Origin: Flavobacterium sp. | GTDB taxonomy: Bacteria > Bacteroidota > Bacteroidia > Flavobacteriales > Flavobacteriaceae | DNA: 64,000 bases | Reading direction: 5' to 3' | Assembly: GCA_023251135.1 (NCBI GenBank) | Contig: JAHEZJ010000020.1 | Location: 50,935-114,934 of the forward strand | Part shown: piece after piece, positions 33,291 to 43,923 of the stretch | Layout: each line of letters opens with the position of its first letter | Position numbering within the stretch: position 1 is the stretch's first letter | Program-made: the position numbers and the translations under genes | The notes under the pieces: model-generated | What the model saw: only the letters and a program-made list of their open reading frames with translations | What the model was told of the DNA's origin: nothing | Database searches by the model: none

Positions 33291-33583
33291 ATTCCGGCCA
33301 CCGACATGTAGTCCCTACGGGACATTTTCCCATTAAGGATGACTGTTTACCTATATTATGCTCCAAATGGAGCGCTATAAATATTAAACTCCTAAAGGTG
33401 TACTTTACGAAAACACTGTAATAACTAAACTAACAATATTTAGCTCCTAAAGAAGCACTTTACCTGAAACTAAACACTTTACTACAATAGAAGCCTAAAA
33501 AAATCTCGTAGAGATTGCACATTGGTAACCACACAGCTTTCCCTAATATAAAACTGTCCCGTAGGGACTTCATAACTACATCA
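33291..33583. repeat. Cluster of short palindromes (GTCCCTACGGGAC family)
   Basis: At least four short hairpins lie in 260 bases: GTCCCTACGGGAC (33311-33323), GCTCCAAATGGAGC (33360-33373), AATCTCGTAGAGATT (33502-33516) and GTCCCGTAGGGAC (33556-33568). Between them are CTCCTAAAGG units at 33390 and 33443. Each hairpin has 5-6 base-pair arms and a 3-4 base loop. The outermost two are the same unit, in opposite orientation. No reading frame spans the region. Confidence 0.7.
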
Positions 33584-33611
33584 ACATTATTATAGTCAAG
33601 GCAGGAAAAAT

Positions 33612-33684
33612 CCGCAAAGTTACAACAACACAAAGTTTTGCGAACTTTGCATTAAACAGGCATAACTGATAAAAAATCATTGCG
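33612..33684. repeat. CCGCAAAG fold-back element, short form
   Basis: CCGCAAAGT (33612-33620) pairs with ACTTTGCGG (33676-33684); an inner pair 'cacaaagttttgcgaactttgc' lies between. Confidence 0.65.
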
Positions 33685-33777
33685 CACTTTGCGGTAAAAC
33701 CTTCAATCACGTCCACCTAAAATCTAAAATTTAACGTTTTATTCAACTTCGCAATGCAATTATGTAAGAAAATTAAC

Positions 33778-33785
33778 TATATTTG
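33778..33785 (+). promoter_or_regulatory. -7 box of the osmC-like gene
   Basis: TATATTTG is a perfect TANNTTTG, giving a leader of about 60 bases. No TTG lies at the usual distance upstream. Confidence 0.45.
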
Positions 33786-33851
33786 AAAGTCGCATTATCT
33801 AGTGACAATCCATAAAATATCAAATTAATTATTAATTCAAATTACATTACA

Positions 33852-34271
33852 ATGAAATTTACAAGAAAAGCAAATGCCAACTGGAAAGGAACAGGCATGG
33901 AAGGAAAAGGAACAATCAGTACGCAAAGCACCACTTTAGACAACGCACAGCTATCGTTTAAAACAAGATTTGCAGACGGCGTTGGAACAAATCCCGAGGA
34001 ACTTGTTGCTGCAGCTCATTCCGGATGTTTTACGATGCAATTGAGCTTTTTACTAAACGAAGGCGGTTACACAGCAGATGATTTAACCACAGAAGCCGCA
34101 GTAACGTTTGAAGACGGCTCCATCACTTTGATTCATTTAGATTTAAAAGGAAAAGTGCCAGGTATTTCAGCAGAGGAATTCGAAAAAATAGCAGCAAAAG
34201 CAAAAGAAATCTGTCCGATTTCTAAACTTTTGAATACTACTATCACATTATCTGTTACACTAGTCGCTTAA
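33852..34271 (+). CDS. OsmC-family peroxiredoxin
   Basis: Reduces organic hydroperoxides. The 139 aa protein has the two redox cysteines of the family: Cys59 in 'HSGCFTM' and Cys121 in 'EICPISKLL'. 'GVGTNPEELVAAAHSGC' (43-59) is the family signature, with the catalytic Glu present. It is nearer to OsmC than to Ohr. It stands alone with its own -7 box. Oxidative or osmotic stress control is expected from the family, not shown here. Confidence 0.93.
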   Translation: MKFTRKANANWKGTGMEGKGTISTQSTTLDNAQLSFKTRFADGVGTNPEELVAAAHSGCFTMQLSFLLNEGGYTADDLTTEAAVTFEDGSITLIHLDLKGKVPGISAEEFEKIAAKAKEICPISKLLNTTITLSVTLVA

Positions 34272-34290
34272 GATTAAAACTTAAATAAAT

Positions 34291-34552
34291 CTCAAAATCC
34301 AAATTCCAAGCTCTAAAATCCCAAATTCCAATAATAATTGGCATCATTGGGTTTTGGAATTTGGAATTTGTTTTCTTTAAGTATTGAGCTATTATCCAAT
34401 AGAAAAATTCCAAACTTTAAAATTCCAAATTCCAATAATATTTGACATCATTGGATTTTGGAATTTTAAATTATTGAGATTTCAACATAGCAATAAAAAA
34501 ATCCAAATTCCAACAATACTTGGTATCATTGGAATTTGGATTTGGAATTTAA
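34291..34552. repeat. Three tandem CCAAATTCCAATAAT hairpin units
   Basis: Three copies (about 34291-34369, 34407-34477, 34499-34552) each have a 'ccaaattccaa' arm, a central 'taatNNttggNatcattgg' part and a complementary 'ttggaatttgg' arm. They fill the gap between convergent genes and may act as a bidirectional terminator, since each hairpin stem is flanked by A- and T-rich runs. Confidence 0.75.
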
Positions 34553-34577
34553 AACTATTGAGTTTTATAAACTCTCG

Positions 34578-35849
34578 TTAATTCATTGTAGCTTTCAACG
34601 CTTTTGCTTCAGCAGTCATTTCTAACGCTTTGTAAACTCCTAATAAAGTTTTAGCAACATCCTCGTTTTTAGGATCTAACTCGTTTGCTTTTTTAAGGAA
34701 AGGAATAACTCCTTTGAAAACACCTTCTCTTTGTGCTTTCAATACATCGTAACGTTTCATATCTTTAGCAGAAGTTCCCAATTTGTTCATTTCATCAATG
34801 ATTGGTTTTTCAGCTTCTAATTTTAATGCTGCAAGGTTAAGGTAAGCATTTGCATAGTTTGGATTGATTTCGATCGCTTTTAGGTAATATTTCTCAGCGT
34901 CAGCAGTATTTTTTGCATTAGCACTGATAACTCCTAAGTTAAAAACTAAATCAGCGTTGTTTGGATCTTTTTGCAAAGCCTCACCTACTAACTTTTTGTA
35001 TGTTTCGTAATCTTTAGACTCTAAATACAAATTTGCTTCTGTCAAAATCAAAGAAGAATCTTCCGGATTTGCTTTTCTTGCATCTGCAATAGCTTGCTTA
35101 GCATCTTCACTACGTCCTTTTTGAACCAGGATTAAAGCCAGGTTTTTGTAAATTTCACCTCTTTTAGAAGGAATAGCTTCTGTTTTAGGTTTTTCGTGAG
35201 TTCCTAATTTTACCGCTAAATCTCTTTCTTTACCATTGTTAAAACCATCTTCGTTACCAGAAATTTTATTAACAGCCGTGAAGCTTGTTCCTTTTCCTGA
35301 ATAGTTTAATTTTTTTAACTCTTCGTACATTGGCAAAGCAAGATCAAAATCCTGAGCATTTACTGCTGTAGAAGCTGCATAGTATAAATTGATTGTATCT
35401 TTTTTGTCTAACAAATAAGCATCATACAGTTTTTTTGCTCCATCAGCATGTTTGGTTGCCTGAGAATCTGCAATTGCAGCATTAATCAATTTTCCTTTTA
35501 TTTCAGTAATAGAAGCTGCAGCCTGAGTAGAATATTTAACTTTTCCAGATGCTTTTTCAACATCAATTAGTTTTTTGTAAGTCTCAGCAGCAAGAGAAAG
35601 GTTTTTCCCTTCTTCTACTTTTTTATTTGCCAAATCTAAATAAGCATTACCTTTTACAAAATAGTATTGTGCTTGTTCAACATCTTTGGCATTTACTACC
35701 ATATTTTCAGCATCTTTTAATATCGTAAGTGCTCCCTGAGCATCTCCGCTTTTTAATGCCTTTTCAGCACTCTTAATCTGATCCTTCTGAGCAAAAGTAG
35801 CTACTGAAATCAATAATGCTGACGCAAGTATTACATATTTACTTTTCAT
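34578..35849 (-). CDS. Exported tetratricopeptide repeat protein
   Basis: I start at ATG 35849 (423 aa), where a signal peptide begins (MKSKYVILASALLISVATFAQ); an ATG three codons earlier is less likely. The mature protein is Lys/Ala-rich with TPR units, clearest at 'DLVFNLGVISANAKNTADAE' and 'YYLKAIEINPNYANAYLNLA' near residues 300-340. It should be periplasmic or outer-membrane linked. It lies 43 bases downstream of gyrA and is probably in its transcript. The role is unknown. Confidence 0.85.
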   Translation of the reverse strand: MKSKYVILASALLISVATFAQKDQIKSAEKALKSGDAQGALTILKDAENMVVNAKDVEQAQYYFVKGNAYLDLANKKVEEGKNLSLAAETYKKLIDVEKASGKVKYSTQAAASITEIKGKLINAAIADSQATKHADGAKKLYDAYLLDKKDTINLYYAASTAVNAQDFDLALPMYEELKKLNYSGKGTSFTAVNKISGNEDGFNNGKERDLAVKLGTHEKPKTEAIPSKRGEIYKNLALILVQKGRSEDAKQAIADARKANPEDSSLILTEANLYLESKDYETYKKLVGEALQKDPNNADLVFNLGVISANAKNTADAEKYYLKAIEINPNYANAYLNLAALKLEAEKPIIDEMNKLGTSAKDMKRYDVLKAQREGVFKGVIPFLKKANELDPKNEDVAKTLLGVYKALEMTAEAKALKATMN

Positions 35850-35892
35850 AATATTCAATTTGTGTATTTAATTATAAGTGGTTTATTTTCTA

Positions 35893-38538
35893 CTATTCTT
35901 CAGATTCCTCTTCTTCAGAATCATCTTCATCCTCCAATTCTTCTTCTGAATCATCATCGTCGTCATCGTCTTCAACAACACCATCATCTTCAAGAACTTC
36001 TAAGTCCGGTTTCACTCTTTCAATAACCGATTCAATCACGTTACCGTCTTCGTCTACAACAACTTCAGCAACATCATCTTTCATTACTTTTGTTACCGCA
36101 GCAATAGAATCTTTACCTTTTAAGTTAATCAATCGAACTCCCTGAGTAGCACGACCCATTACACGTAAATCTTCAATAGCCATTCTAATCGTTAATCCAG
36201 ACTTGTTGATAATCATTAAATCATCAGCATCTGTTACCGCATTGATAGAGATTAATTTTCCTGTTTTCTCGGTAATATTAAGGGTTTTAACACCTTTTCC
36301 TCCACGATTTGTAATTCTGTAAACATCCTCACCATCGTCGTCAACTAATTTAGTACGTTTTCCGTATCCGTTTTCTGTTACCACCAAAATTTGCGAATCG
36401 TTAACATTCTCTTTATCAATGGTTACCATTCCAATTACTTCATCGGTATCGTCTTTTAAAGTAATTCCACGAACTCCTGAAGCTGTTCTTCCCATCGGAC
36501 GCGTTTTAGTTTCCTCAAAACGAACCAGTTTACCTGATTTAACCGCCAGAATAATTTGGCTCTCTCCGTTGGTTAATTTAGCTTCCAATAACTCATCACC
36601 TTCTTTAATTGTAATAGCGGCAACACCATTTACTCTTGGCTTAGAATACTTCTCTAAAGATGTTTTCTTAACCTGTCCTTGTTTGGTTACCATTACAAGA
36701 TTGTGACTGTTGATATAATCTTTGTCTTTTAAGTCTTGTGTACAAATGAAAGCTTTTACTTTATCATCGCTTTCAATGTTTACCAGGTTTTGGATTGCTC
36801 TACCTTTTGCCGTTTTACTTCCTTCCGGAATTTCATAAACACGCATCCAGAAACATTTTCCTTTTTGTGTAAAGAACATCATATATTGGTGGTTGGTTGC
36901 CACGAACATATGCTCAAGGAAATCCTGATCTCTTGTTCCCGCACTTTTTTGTCCAACTCCTCCTCTGTTTTGAGTTTTATATTCGGTAAGGTTGGTACGT
37001 TTGATATAACCGGCATGTGAAATTGTAATCACCACATTTTCATCAGCAATTAAATCTTCGATACTAACATCTCCACCTGAATATTCGATAGTAGAACGAC
37101 GCTCATCTCCGTATTTTTCACGGATTTCTTCCAGTTCTTCTTTAATTAAATTGGTTCTTAAATCAACATCTGCCAATAAGGCTTTCAAATGTTCGATTAA
37201 CTTCATTAATTCGTCAAATTCAGCTCTTAACTTATCTTGTTCCAGACCTGTTAACTGACGCAAACGCATCTCAACAATGGCACGTGCCTGAATGTCTGAC
37301 AAATTAAATCTTTCGATTAATTTCTCACGGGCTTCTTCTGTATTTTTAGACCCTCTGATGATCGCAATTACTTCGTCGATATTATCCGAAGCAATAATTA
37401 AACCTTCTAAAATATGCGCTCTTTCTTCGGCTTTACGCAACTCAAAACGCGTTCTTCTTACTACTACATCGTGACGGTGCTCAATAAAATAATGAATCAT
37501 ATCTTTCAGATTCAACATTTGTGGGCGACCTTTTACCAGTGCAATATTGTTTACACTAAAAGAAGATTGTAATGAAGTGTATTTATATAAGGTATTCAAA
37601 ACTACGTTTGGCGTAGCATCACGTTTCAGGATGTAAACGATACGCATACCGTTTCTATCCGACTCGTCACGAATATTCGCAATACCTTCAATTTTTTTAT
37701 CGTTAACCAAATCAGCCGTACGTTTGATCATTTCGGCTTTATTAACCTGATATGGAATCTCGGTAACTATGATACATTCTCTTCCATCCACTTCTTCAAA
37801 ACCTACTTTAGCACGCATTACAATACGTCCTCTACCGGTTTTAAAAGCTTCACGAACTCCTTCATAACCGTATATTACACCACCGGTTGGAAAATCCGGA
37901 GCTTTAATATGCGTCATTAATTCGTCAACTTCAATATCGTTATTATCAAGATACGCTAAGGTACCGTTGATTACTTCAGTTAAATTGTGTGGCGGCATAT
38001 TGGTTGCCATACCAACAGCAATACCTGTAGCTCCGTTTACTAATAAAGTAGGAACTCTTGTTGGCATTACTTTGGGCTCATATAAAGTATCGTCAAAGTT
38101 CAACTGAAAGTCAACCGTTTCTTTTTCGATATCTGCCATGATATCTTCAGAAATCTTACGCATTCTGGCCTCAGTATAACGCATTGCTGCCGGACTATCG
38201 CCATCAACAGAACCAAAGTTACCCTGACCATCCACTAATAAATATCGCATACTCCATTCCTGAGCCATACGTACCATCGCATCATATACCGAGGTATCTC
38301 CGTGCGGGTGATACTTACCCAGAACCTCTCCTACGATTCTTGCAGATTTTTTGTGGGCAGATCTTGATGTTACTCCTAAGTCATACATTCCGTAAAGAAC
38401 TCTTCGATGCACTGGTTTCAAGCCATCTCTAACATCTGGAAGTGCTCTCGATACGATTACTGACATCGAATAATCGATGTAAGCTGATTTCATTTCATCT
38501 TCTATGTTAATAGGAATTAACTTTTCTCCTTCAGACAT
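35893..38538 (-). CDS. gyrA: DNA gyrase subunit A
   Basis: Breaks and rejoins DNA to introduce negative supercoils, with GyrB. The 881 aa protein has the active-site Tyr121 ('[10 protein letters not shown]') and the '[11 protein letters not shown]' segment (104-114). In the quinolone region 'HGDTSVYD' the residue matching E. coli Ser83 is Thr82, and Asp87 matches Asp86. The C-terminal beta-pinwheel contains the GyrA box '[10 protein letters not shown]', which separates it from ParC. The last 36 residues are almost all Asp/Glu. Acidic tails are common in this phylum and may tune DNA wrapping. Confidence 0.97.
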   Translation of the reverse strand: MSEGEKLIPINIEDEMKSAYIDYSMSVIVSRALPDVRDGLKPVHRRVLYGMYDLGVTSRSAHKKSARIVGEVLGKYHPHGDTSVYDAMVRMAQEWSMRYLLVDGQGNFGSVDGDSPAAMRYTEARMRKISEDIMADIEKETVDFQLNFDDTLYEPKVMPTRVPTLLVNGATGIAVGMATNMPPHNLTEVINGTLAYLDNNDIEVDELMTHIKAPDFPTGGVIYGYEGVREAFKTGRGRIVMRAKVGFEEVDGRECIIVTEIPYQVNKAEMIKRTADLVNDKKIEGIANIRDESDRNGMRIVYILKRDATPNVVLNTLYKYTSLQSSFSVNNIALVKGRPQMLNLKDMIHYFIEHRHDVVVRRTRFELRKAEERAHILEGLIIASDNIDEVIAIIRGSKNTEEAREKLIERFNLSDIQARAIVEMRLRQLTGLEQDKLRAEFDELMKLIEHLKALLADVDLRTNLIKEELEEIREKYGDERRSTIEYSGGDVSIEDLIADENVVITISHAGYIKRTNLTEYKTQNRGGVGQKSAGTRDQDFLEHMFVATNHQYMMFFTQKGKCFWMRVYEIPEGSKTAKGRAIQNLVNIESDDKVKAFICTQDLKDKDYINSHNLVMVTKQGQVKKTSLEKYSKPRVNGVAAITIKEGDELLEAKLTNGESQIILAVKSGKLVRFEETKTRPMGRTASGVRGITLKDDTDEVIGMVTIDKENVNDSQILVVTENGYGKRTKLVDDDGEDVYRITNRGGKGVKTLNITEKTGKLISINAVTDADDLMIINKSGLTIRMAIEDLRVMGRATQGVRLINLKGKDSIAAVTKVMKDDVAEVVVDEDGNVIESVIERVKPDLEVLEDDGVVEDDDDDDDSEEELEDEDDSEEEESEE

Positions 38539-38745
38539 AAGTTGTTATATTAAATAATTATATTAGTTTCAAAGCGTGCCAAGATACGTTTTTTTGAAAT
38601 TTTTTCAGCTATTTGCTTACACTTATTTCAATGATTTATTAACAACTTTATTTTAGGTTTTAGTTAATAAATTAAGCGTATTTTAACGCTTTTATTGTTA
38701 TTTTTTTTGTCACTTAGCTGTCAGGAGATGCTGATGGGTACGGTT

Positions 38746-38777
38746 TTTGTTTTTCAAACAGTAATTCACTAAATTTA
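38746..38777 (+). promoter_or_regulatory. Promoter of clpC
   Basis: TTTG (38746-38749), 20 bases, TAAATTTA (38770-38777): one mismatch from TANNTTTG. The start codon is 18 bases further. The rest of the 257-base divergent gap from gyrA shows no clear minus-strand promoter. Confidence 0.55.
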
Positions 38778-38795
38778 CAATACCAATTATATATT

Positions 38796-41342
38796 ATGGA
38801 TGATAATTTTTCACCAAGAGTAAAAGATGTTATTACCTACAGTAAAGAGGAAGCCTTGCGTTTGGGCCACGACTTTATTGGTACTGAACATCTAATGCTA
38901 GGCATTTTAAGAGATGGAAACGGAAAAGCTATTCATATACTTAATAACCTTGCAGTCGATTTAGATCATTTACGCAGGAAGGTAGAAATACTTAGTCCAG
39001 CCAATCAAAGCGTTGAAGTAAATGCCGAAAAGAAAAATCTTCATCTCACGCGTCAGGCGGAAAGAGCCCTGAAGACTACCTTTCTGGAAGCAAAAGTATT
39101 TCAAAGCTCGTCGATTAGCACGGCGCACCTGCTTTTATGCATCTTACGAAACGAAAACGATCCAACAACCAAGCTATTGAATAAACTAAAAATAGATTAT
39201 GACATAGCTAAAGAACAATATTTAAATATGACTCCAAACGAAGAAGAATTCTTAGAAAACTTGCCAAGAAACGAATCGTATAATGACGATTCAGGACAAG
39301 ATGACAGTCTTAAAGAAAGTAGTTTTAATAATCCCGCCAATAAGTCAAACAAAAAATCCAAGACTCCGGTTCTGGACAATTTTGGGAGAGATTTAACAGA
39401 AATGGCAGAGGAAGGAAAACTGGATCCGGTTGTAGGACGCGAGAAAGAAATCGAACGCGTTTCTCAAATTCTAAGCCGTAGAAAAAAGAACAACCCGCTT
39501 CTTATTGGAGAGCCGGGAGTTGGTAAATCTGCTATTGCGGAAGGACTAGCTCTGCGCATTATTCAGAAAAAAGTATCCCGTATTCTTTTCCACAAACGTG
39601 TGGTTACACTTGATCTGGCCAGTTTAGTAGCCGGAACAAAATACCGCGGTCAGTTCGAAGAAAGAATGAAAGCCGTAATGAACGAGCTGGAGAAAAATGA
39701 TGATATCATTCTTTTCATTGACGAAATTCACACCATCGTAGGTGCTGGTGGAGCAACAGGTTCACTTGACGCTTCAAACATGTTCAAACCTGCTTTGGCA
39801 AGAGGCGAAATTCAATGTATTGGAGCCACTACTCTTGACGAGTACAGACAATATATTGAAAAAGACGGTGCTCTTGAAAGACGTTTTCAAAAAGTAATTG
39901 TAGAACCAACTTCTGTTGAAGAAACAATTGCCATCTTAAACAATGTAAAAGACAAATACGAAGACCACCACAATGTTACCTACACACAGGAAGCTATTGA
40001 AGCCTGCGTTAAATTAACAAACAGATATATGTCTGAGCGTTTCTTACCAGACAAAGCGATTGACGCTCTGGACGAAGCAGGATCACGCGTACACATCACT
40101 AACATTGATGTTCCGAAACAAATTTTAGATTTGGAACGTCAGTTAGAAGAAGTTCGCGAGATGAAAAACATGGTGGTTAAGAAACAAAAATACGAAGAGG
40201 CTGCCAAACTTCGCGACGATGAAAAACGTATCGAAAAAGACCTGGCTGTCGCTCAGGAACAATGGGAAGAAGACTCTAAAAACAACCGAATTGAAGTTAC
40301 AGAAGACAATGTAGCCGATGTTGTTTCGATGATGACCGGAATTCCTGTTAACCGTATTGCTCAAACAGAAAGCAACAAATTGGCCCAATTACCTGAATTG
40401 ATTCAGAATAAAGTAATCGGACAAAATGAAGCTGTTTTAAAAATTGCACGTTCTATTCAACGTAACAGAGCCGGACTTAAGGATCCTAACAAACCAATTG
40501 GTTCATTTATTTTCCTTGGTCAGACTGGGGTTGGTAAAACACAATTGGCAAAAGTTTTAGCAAAAGAATTATTCGATTCTGAAGATGCGTTAATCCGTAT
40601 CGACATGAGTGAATACATGGAGAAATTTGCGATCTCTCGTTTAGTTGGAGCGCCTCCGGGATATGTAGGATACGAAGAAGGTGGTCAGTTGACTGAAAAA
40701 GTTCGCAGAAAACCGTATTGTGTTGTGCTGTTAGACGAGATCGAAAAAGCGCATCCGGATGTATTCAATATGATGCTTCAGGTTTTAGATGACGGATACT
40801 TAACGGATAGTTTAGGTCGCAAAATCGACTTTAAAAACACGATTATCATCATGACTTCTAATGTTGGAGCGCGTCAGTTGAAAGATTTTGGACAAGGTGT
40901 AGGATTCGGAACTGCCGCAAAAGTAGCTCAGGCCGATGAAAACTCAAAAAGCATTATCGAAAATGCATTGAAGAAAACCTTTGCTCCTGAGTTCTTAAAC
41001 AGAATTGATGACGTAATCGTATTCAATGCCTTAGAAAAAGCTGATATTGATTTGATTATCGAAATTGAACTTAAAAAATTGTACAGCCGAATCTCAGAAT
41101 TAGGATACACTTTAAGTCTTACCGATAAAGCAAAAGCGTTTATTGCCGAAAAAGGATTTGACAGACAATTTGGTGCAAGACCTCTAAAAAGAGCGATTCA
41201 GAAATATGTTGAAGATTTATTAGCCGAAGAAATCATTACTTCAAAAATACATTCAGGTGATGAAATCTTAATGGACCTGAAAGATGATTCTCAGGAACTA
41301 TCTGTAGAAATCCACAAAGCCGAAGAGCCGACTAATCAATAA
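38796..41342 (+). CDS. clpC: ClpC-type AAA+ unfoldase of the Clp protease
   Basis: Unfolds proteins and feeds them to ClpP. The 848 aa protein has a Clp N-domain with two repeats (1-150), D1 with Walker A GEPGVGKS at 238-245 and 'ILFIDEIH' at 305-312, a UVR-type middle region ('[20 protein letters not shown]', about 464-483), and D2 with Walker A GQTGVGKT at 575-582. The UVR-like middle segment and overall length indicate ClpC rather than ClpB or ClpA. ClpP is not in the window. No mcsB or ctsR-like gene is nearby, so regulation differs from Firmicutes. Confidence 0.93.
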   Translation: MDDNFSPRVKDVITYSKEEALRLGHDFIGTEHLMLGILRDGNGKAIHILNNLAVDLDHLRRKVEILSPANQSVEVNAEKKNLHLTRQAERALKTTFLEAKVFQSSSISTAHLLLCILRNENDPTTKLLNKLKIDYDIAKEQYLNMTPNEEEFLENLPRNESYNDDSGQDDSLKESSFNNPANKSNKKSKTPVLDNFGRDLTEMAEEGKLDPVVGREKEIERVSQILSRRKKNNPLLIGEPGVGKSAIAEGLALRIIQKKVSRILFHKRVVTLDLASLVAGTKYRGQFEERMKAVMNELEKNDDIILFIDEIHTIVGAGGATGSLDASNMFKPALARGEIQCIGATTLDEYRQYIEKDGALERRFQKVIVEPTSVEETIAILNNVKDKYEDHHNVTYTQEAIEACVKLTNRYMSERFLPDKAIDALDEAGSRVHITNIDVPKQILDLERQLEEVREMKNMVVKKQKYEEAAKLRDDEKRIEKDLAVAQEQWEEDSKNNRIEVTEDNVADVVSMMTGIPVNRIAQTESNKLAQLPELIQNKVIGQNEAVLKIARSIQRNRAGLKDPNKPIGSFIFLGQTGVGKTQLAKVLAKELFDSEDALIRIDMSEYMEKFAISRLVGAPPGYVGYEEGGQLTEKVRRKPYCVVLLDEIEKAHPDVFNMMLQVLDDGYLTDSLGRKIDFKNTIIIMTSNVGARQLKDFGQGVGFGTAAKVAQADENSKSIIENALKKTFAPEFLNRIDDVIVFNALEKADIDLIIEIELKKLYSRISELGYTLSLTDKAKAFIAEKGFDRQFGARPLKRAIQKYVEDLLAEEIITSKIHSGDEILMDLKDDSQELSVEIHKAEEPTNQ

Positions 41343-41368
41343 ATTAGTTTTAATTTATAACAAGAATA

Positions 41369-41411
41369 ACATGCCCGTTACGTTTTCATAACATAACGGG
41401 CATTTTTTTTG
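41369..41411 (+). terminator. Terminator of clpC
   Basis: ATGCCCGTTA (41371-41380), 13-base loop, TAACGGGCAT (41394-41403), then a T-run. Confidence 0.85.
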
Positions 41412-41482
41412 GAAAATTTGCTATCTTTAATAAAAGCAAATAGCTATTTTTGGCTATTAAATTCTATAATAAAAAACAACGT

Positions 41483-42850
41483 ATGCTTCAAAACAAAGTC
41501 ATTTTAGGTAGCGAAGAATGGTGCTCATTTCCAGAACTAGGAATCCCGACAATCAAGGCTCGTGTGGATTCTGGTGCCAAAACTTCGGCAATGCACGCTA
41601 TAAACATAGCTCCTTTTATAAAAAATGATGCCAATTGGGTGAAATTCGATATTAATCCTATTCAGAATAATATTAAAACCATCATTCATTGTGAAGCGCC
41701 GTTGGTTGACAAAAGAATTGTAAAAAGTTCAAGTGGCTTTAGAGAACATCGTTATGTGATTCAGACCCATTTAAAAATTGGCGATATCAAATGGCCCATC
41801 GAAATGACCCTGACCAATAGGGATTCTATGGGTTTCCGAATGCTTTTAGGCCGTGAAGCTATGAGCGGACGTGTATTGGTTGATCCCGAAGAAAAATACC
41901 TTTTAGGACAGCCAAGCCCTGAAGCCTTAAAAGAATTGTACCAAAACTCTGAAAAAGCAAGCTCAGGATTAAGAATTGGACTTTTGGCCAGTAATCCTGA
42001 ATTGTACAGCAATAAAAGAATCATGGAAGCGGGTGAAATGCGCGGACATGAAATGCATTTTTTGAACATCAAAGAATGTTATATGAAACTGGATGCCAAA
42101 ACGCCTGAAATTCATTATCGTGGCGGAAAAATACTAAATCAGTTTGATGCTATTATTCCTAGAATCCGACCAAGCATTACTTTTTACGGCTGTGCTTTAA
42201 CGCGTCAGTTTGAAGCATTGAAGGTTTTTGTACTGAATTCAGCAACAGCTATTACTCAATCGCGTGACAAACTTTATTCGTTACAGCTGCTTTTAAACAG
42301 CGGAATCGATATTCCTACTACAGGATTTGCCAATTCACCATTGGATACCGACAATTTAATTAAAATGGTTGGAGGCTCGCCTTTGATCGTGAAATTATTG
42401 GAAGGAACCCAAGGAAAAGGTGTTGTTTTGGCAGAAACCAAAAAAGCTGCAGAGAGTGTGATCAATGCTTTTAAAAGCTTAAATGCAAACATCCTTGTTC
42501 AGGAATTTATTAAGGAAGCCAACGGAAAAGACATTCGCTGTTTTGTAATCGACGGTAAAGTGGTAGCTGCAATACAGCGTGAGGCTATGCCTGGAGAATT
42601 CAGAGCCAATATTCACTTAGGCGGAACGGCATCTGTTATAAAAGTGACTGCCGAAGAGAAAAAAATCGCCATAAAAGCGGCAAAAGCTATGGATTTAAAA
42701 GTAGCCGGTGTTGACATTATCCGTTCGTCAAAAGGACCATTATTGCTTGAAGTAAACTCCTCTCCGGGTCTTGAAGGAATTGAAGGCGCTACCAACAAAG
42801 ATGTTGCAGGTGAAATGATTAAAGCCATCGAAAAGAACTTTAAGTTATAA
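41483..42850 (+). CDS. RimB-RimK fusion: retropepsin-like protease domain plus glutamate ligase
   Basis: I start at ATG 41483 (455 aa); an upstream TTG would add 11 odd residues. Residues 1-150 match the RimB/'ATP-dependent zinc protease' family, with the aspartic-protease-like '[10 protein letters not shown]' (27-36) and 'MLLGREAM' (120-127). From about 162 on it is RimK: '[17 protein letters not shown]', then the ATP-grasp core with '[20 protein letters not shown]' and the metal site '[14 protein letters not shown]'. RimK adds glutamates to the C-terminus of ribosomal protein S6 and RimB trims them, so writer and eraser are in one chain. It is monocistronic with its own terminator. Confidence 0.88.
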   Translation: MLQNKVILGSEEWCSFPELGIPTIKARVDSGAKTSAMHAINIAPFIKNDANWVKFDINPIQNNIKTIIHCEAPLVDKRIVKSSSGFREHRYVIQTHLKIGDIKWPIEMTLTNRDSMGFRMLLGREAMSGRVLVDPEEKYLLGQPSPEALKELYQNSEKASSGLRIGLLASNPELYSNKRIMEAGEMRGHEMHFLNIKECYMKLDAKTPEIHYRGGKILNQFDAIIPRIRPSITFYGCALTRQFEALKVFVLNSATAITQSRDKLYSLQLLLNSGIDIPTTGFANSPLDTDNLIKMVGGSPLIVKLLEGTQGKGVVLAETKKAAESVINAFKSLNANILVQEFIKEANGKDIRCFVIDGKVVAAIQREAMPGEFRANIHLGGTASVIKVTAEEKKIAIKAAKAMDLKVAGVDIIRSSKGPLLLEVNSSPGLEGIEGATNKDVAGEMIKAIEKNFKL

Positions 42851-42908
42851 TCGCTTCTTTTTCAGTAAAAATATTCATTTAGACCTCATGTCTAAACATT
42901 AATTTAGG

Positions 42909-42946
42909 AACTTTGTTGAAGTCTTGCTTTGACAAAGTTTTTTTTT
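42909..42946 (+). terminator. Terminator of the RimB-RimK gene
   Basis: AACTTTGT (42909-42916), loop of 15, ACAAAGTT (42932-42939), followed by T residues. Confidence 0.7.
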
Positions 42947-42965
42947 AATCCAAACACTAAAAGAA

Positions 42966-43484
42966 ATGATGCTATCCCCCTATTTAGATATTATTTTAAG
43001 AAGTCTTTCCGTTTATTTTTTCATGACTATTGCCTTGAGAATTTTCGGTAAAAAAGAACTATCACAGTTAAACACTGCCGATATTATTCTGATTTTACTG
43101 ATTAGCAACTCCGTTCAAAATGCAATGGTTGGTCCGGATACCAGTCTTTGGGGAGGTTTGGTTGCTGCTTTGGCTTTATTCATCATCAATTACATCATCA
43201 AGAAACTGACTCACAAATACAAAGGTCTCAGCAATTTACTACTGGACAAGCCCGAAATCCTGATTCATGATGGTGAATTGGATTTTAAAGCTTTAAGCAA
43301 ATTAGACATTTCACACGAAGAATTAAAAGAAGCGGCACGTGAGCACGGTCTCGAACATTTGACCGATATCAAGCTTGCTATGCTGGAAATTGACGGTACT
43401 ATAAGCATCATTTCAAAAGAAAAGCAGAATCTCAAACAAACACACTACAAGCGAAAACACAATCGCAAGAATCTGCAAAAATAA
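42966..43484 (+). CDS. DUF421 (YetF/YcaP-like) membrane protein
   Basis: A 172 aa protein with about three N-terminal helices (about 6-24, 33-50, 58-76) and a cytoplasmic YetF-type C-terminal domain ('LLDKPEILIHDGELDFKALSK', 'LEHLTDIKLAMLEIDGTISI'). Family members affect membrane or spore traits, but the biochemical role is unknown. Two adjacent ATG codons begin the frame; either may be used. It ends with a strongly basic tail (HYKRKHNRKNLQK). It stands between a terminator and the padR operon and seems to be monocistronic. Confidence 0.88.
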   Translation: MMLSPYLDIILRSLSVYFFMTIALRIFGKKELSQLNTADIILILLISNSVQNAMVGPDTSLWGGLVAALALFIINYIIKKLTHKYKGLSNLLLDKPEILIHDGELDFKALSKLDISHEELKEAAREHGLEHLTDIKLAMLEIDGTISIISKEKQNLKQTHYKRKHNRKNLQK

Positions 43485-43562
43485 AACAATATATTTAAGC
43501 ACTTAAAAATCAATATGTTAAATATTTTAAATAAAAAACTTAGCTATATACTTTGTTATACT

Positions 43563-43580
43563 ATGTATTTTGTTATACAT
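43563..43580. promoter_or_regulatory. PadR-type operator upstream of padR
   Basis: ATGTAT, six bases, ATACAT: a perfect inverted repeat with ATGT/ACAT ends, as in known PadR operators (though those usually have eight bases between ATGT and ACAT, here ten). TTTGTTATAC occurs twice, at 43552 and 43569. It lies eight bases before the padR ATG, so binding would block the gene's own transcription. Confidence 0.6.
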
Positions 43581-43587
43581 TAGCCAC

Positions 43588-43923
43588 ATGAACGAAACAT
43601 TTGTAACAAACTGGAAGTCTCAGGTAAAGAAAGGCACTTTAACTTTCATTATCCTTAATGTGCTCAAAAATCAGGAGTACTATGGTTATGAACTTATCGA
43701 ACAAATAAGAAAACATACCGAAATAGAAATCGCAGAGGGAACACTATACCCATTAATGAACCGATTAAAAACAGAAGAACTGGTAGATTCAAAATGGGTC
43801 GAACAGGAAACCGGAATCCCAAGGAAATACTATTCCTTAACCGAAGCCGGCATCGCTACTTTGAGCCAAATGAATATTTACTGGGAAAATCTGGAAAAAT
43901 CAATTAAAAAAATCATTCAATGA
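43588..43923 (+). CDS. PadR-family transcriptional regulator
   Basis: I use ATG 43588 (111 aa); a TTG at 43570 lies inside the operator. The winged helix shows family signatures: 'LKNQEYYGYELIEQI' (about 27-41), 'EIAEGTLYPLMNRLK' (about 48-62) and 'RKYYSLTEAGIATL' (about 78-91). It is the short PadR-s2 type with one C-terminal helix. The stop codon overlaps the next ATG (ATGA), so it heads a three-gene operon with a membrane protein and a serine hydrolase. It is expected to repress its own operon in response to an unknown signal. Confidence 0.92.
   Translation: MNETFVTNWKSQVKKGTLTFIILNVLKNQEYYGYELIEQIRKHTEIEIAEGTLYPLMNRLKTEELVDSKWVEQETGIPRKYYSLTEAGIATLSQMNIYWENLEKSIKKIIQ

Noticed and set aside
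34291-34552. CRISPR or insertion sequence
   Set aside because: Three imperfect hairpin units with no spacers, no transposase frame and no target duplication visible.
41450-41482. TTG start for the RimB-RimK protein
   Set aside because: The added residues do not resemble the family start, while [13 protein letters not shown] after ATG 41483 does.
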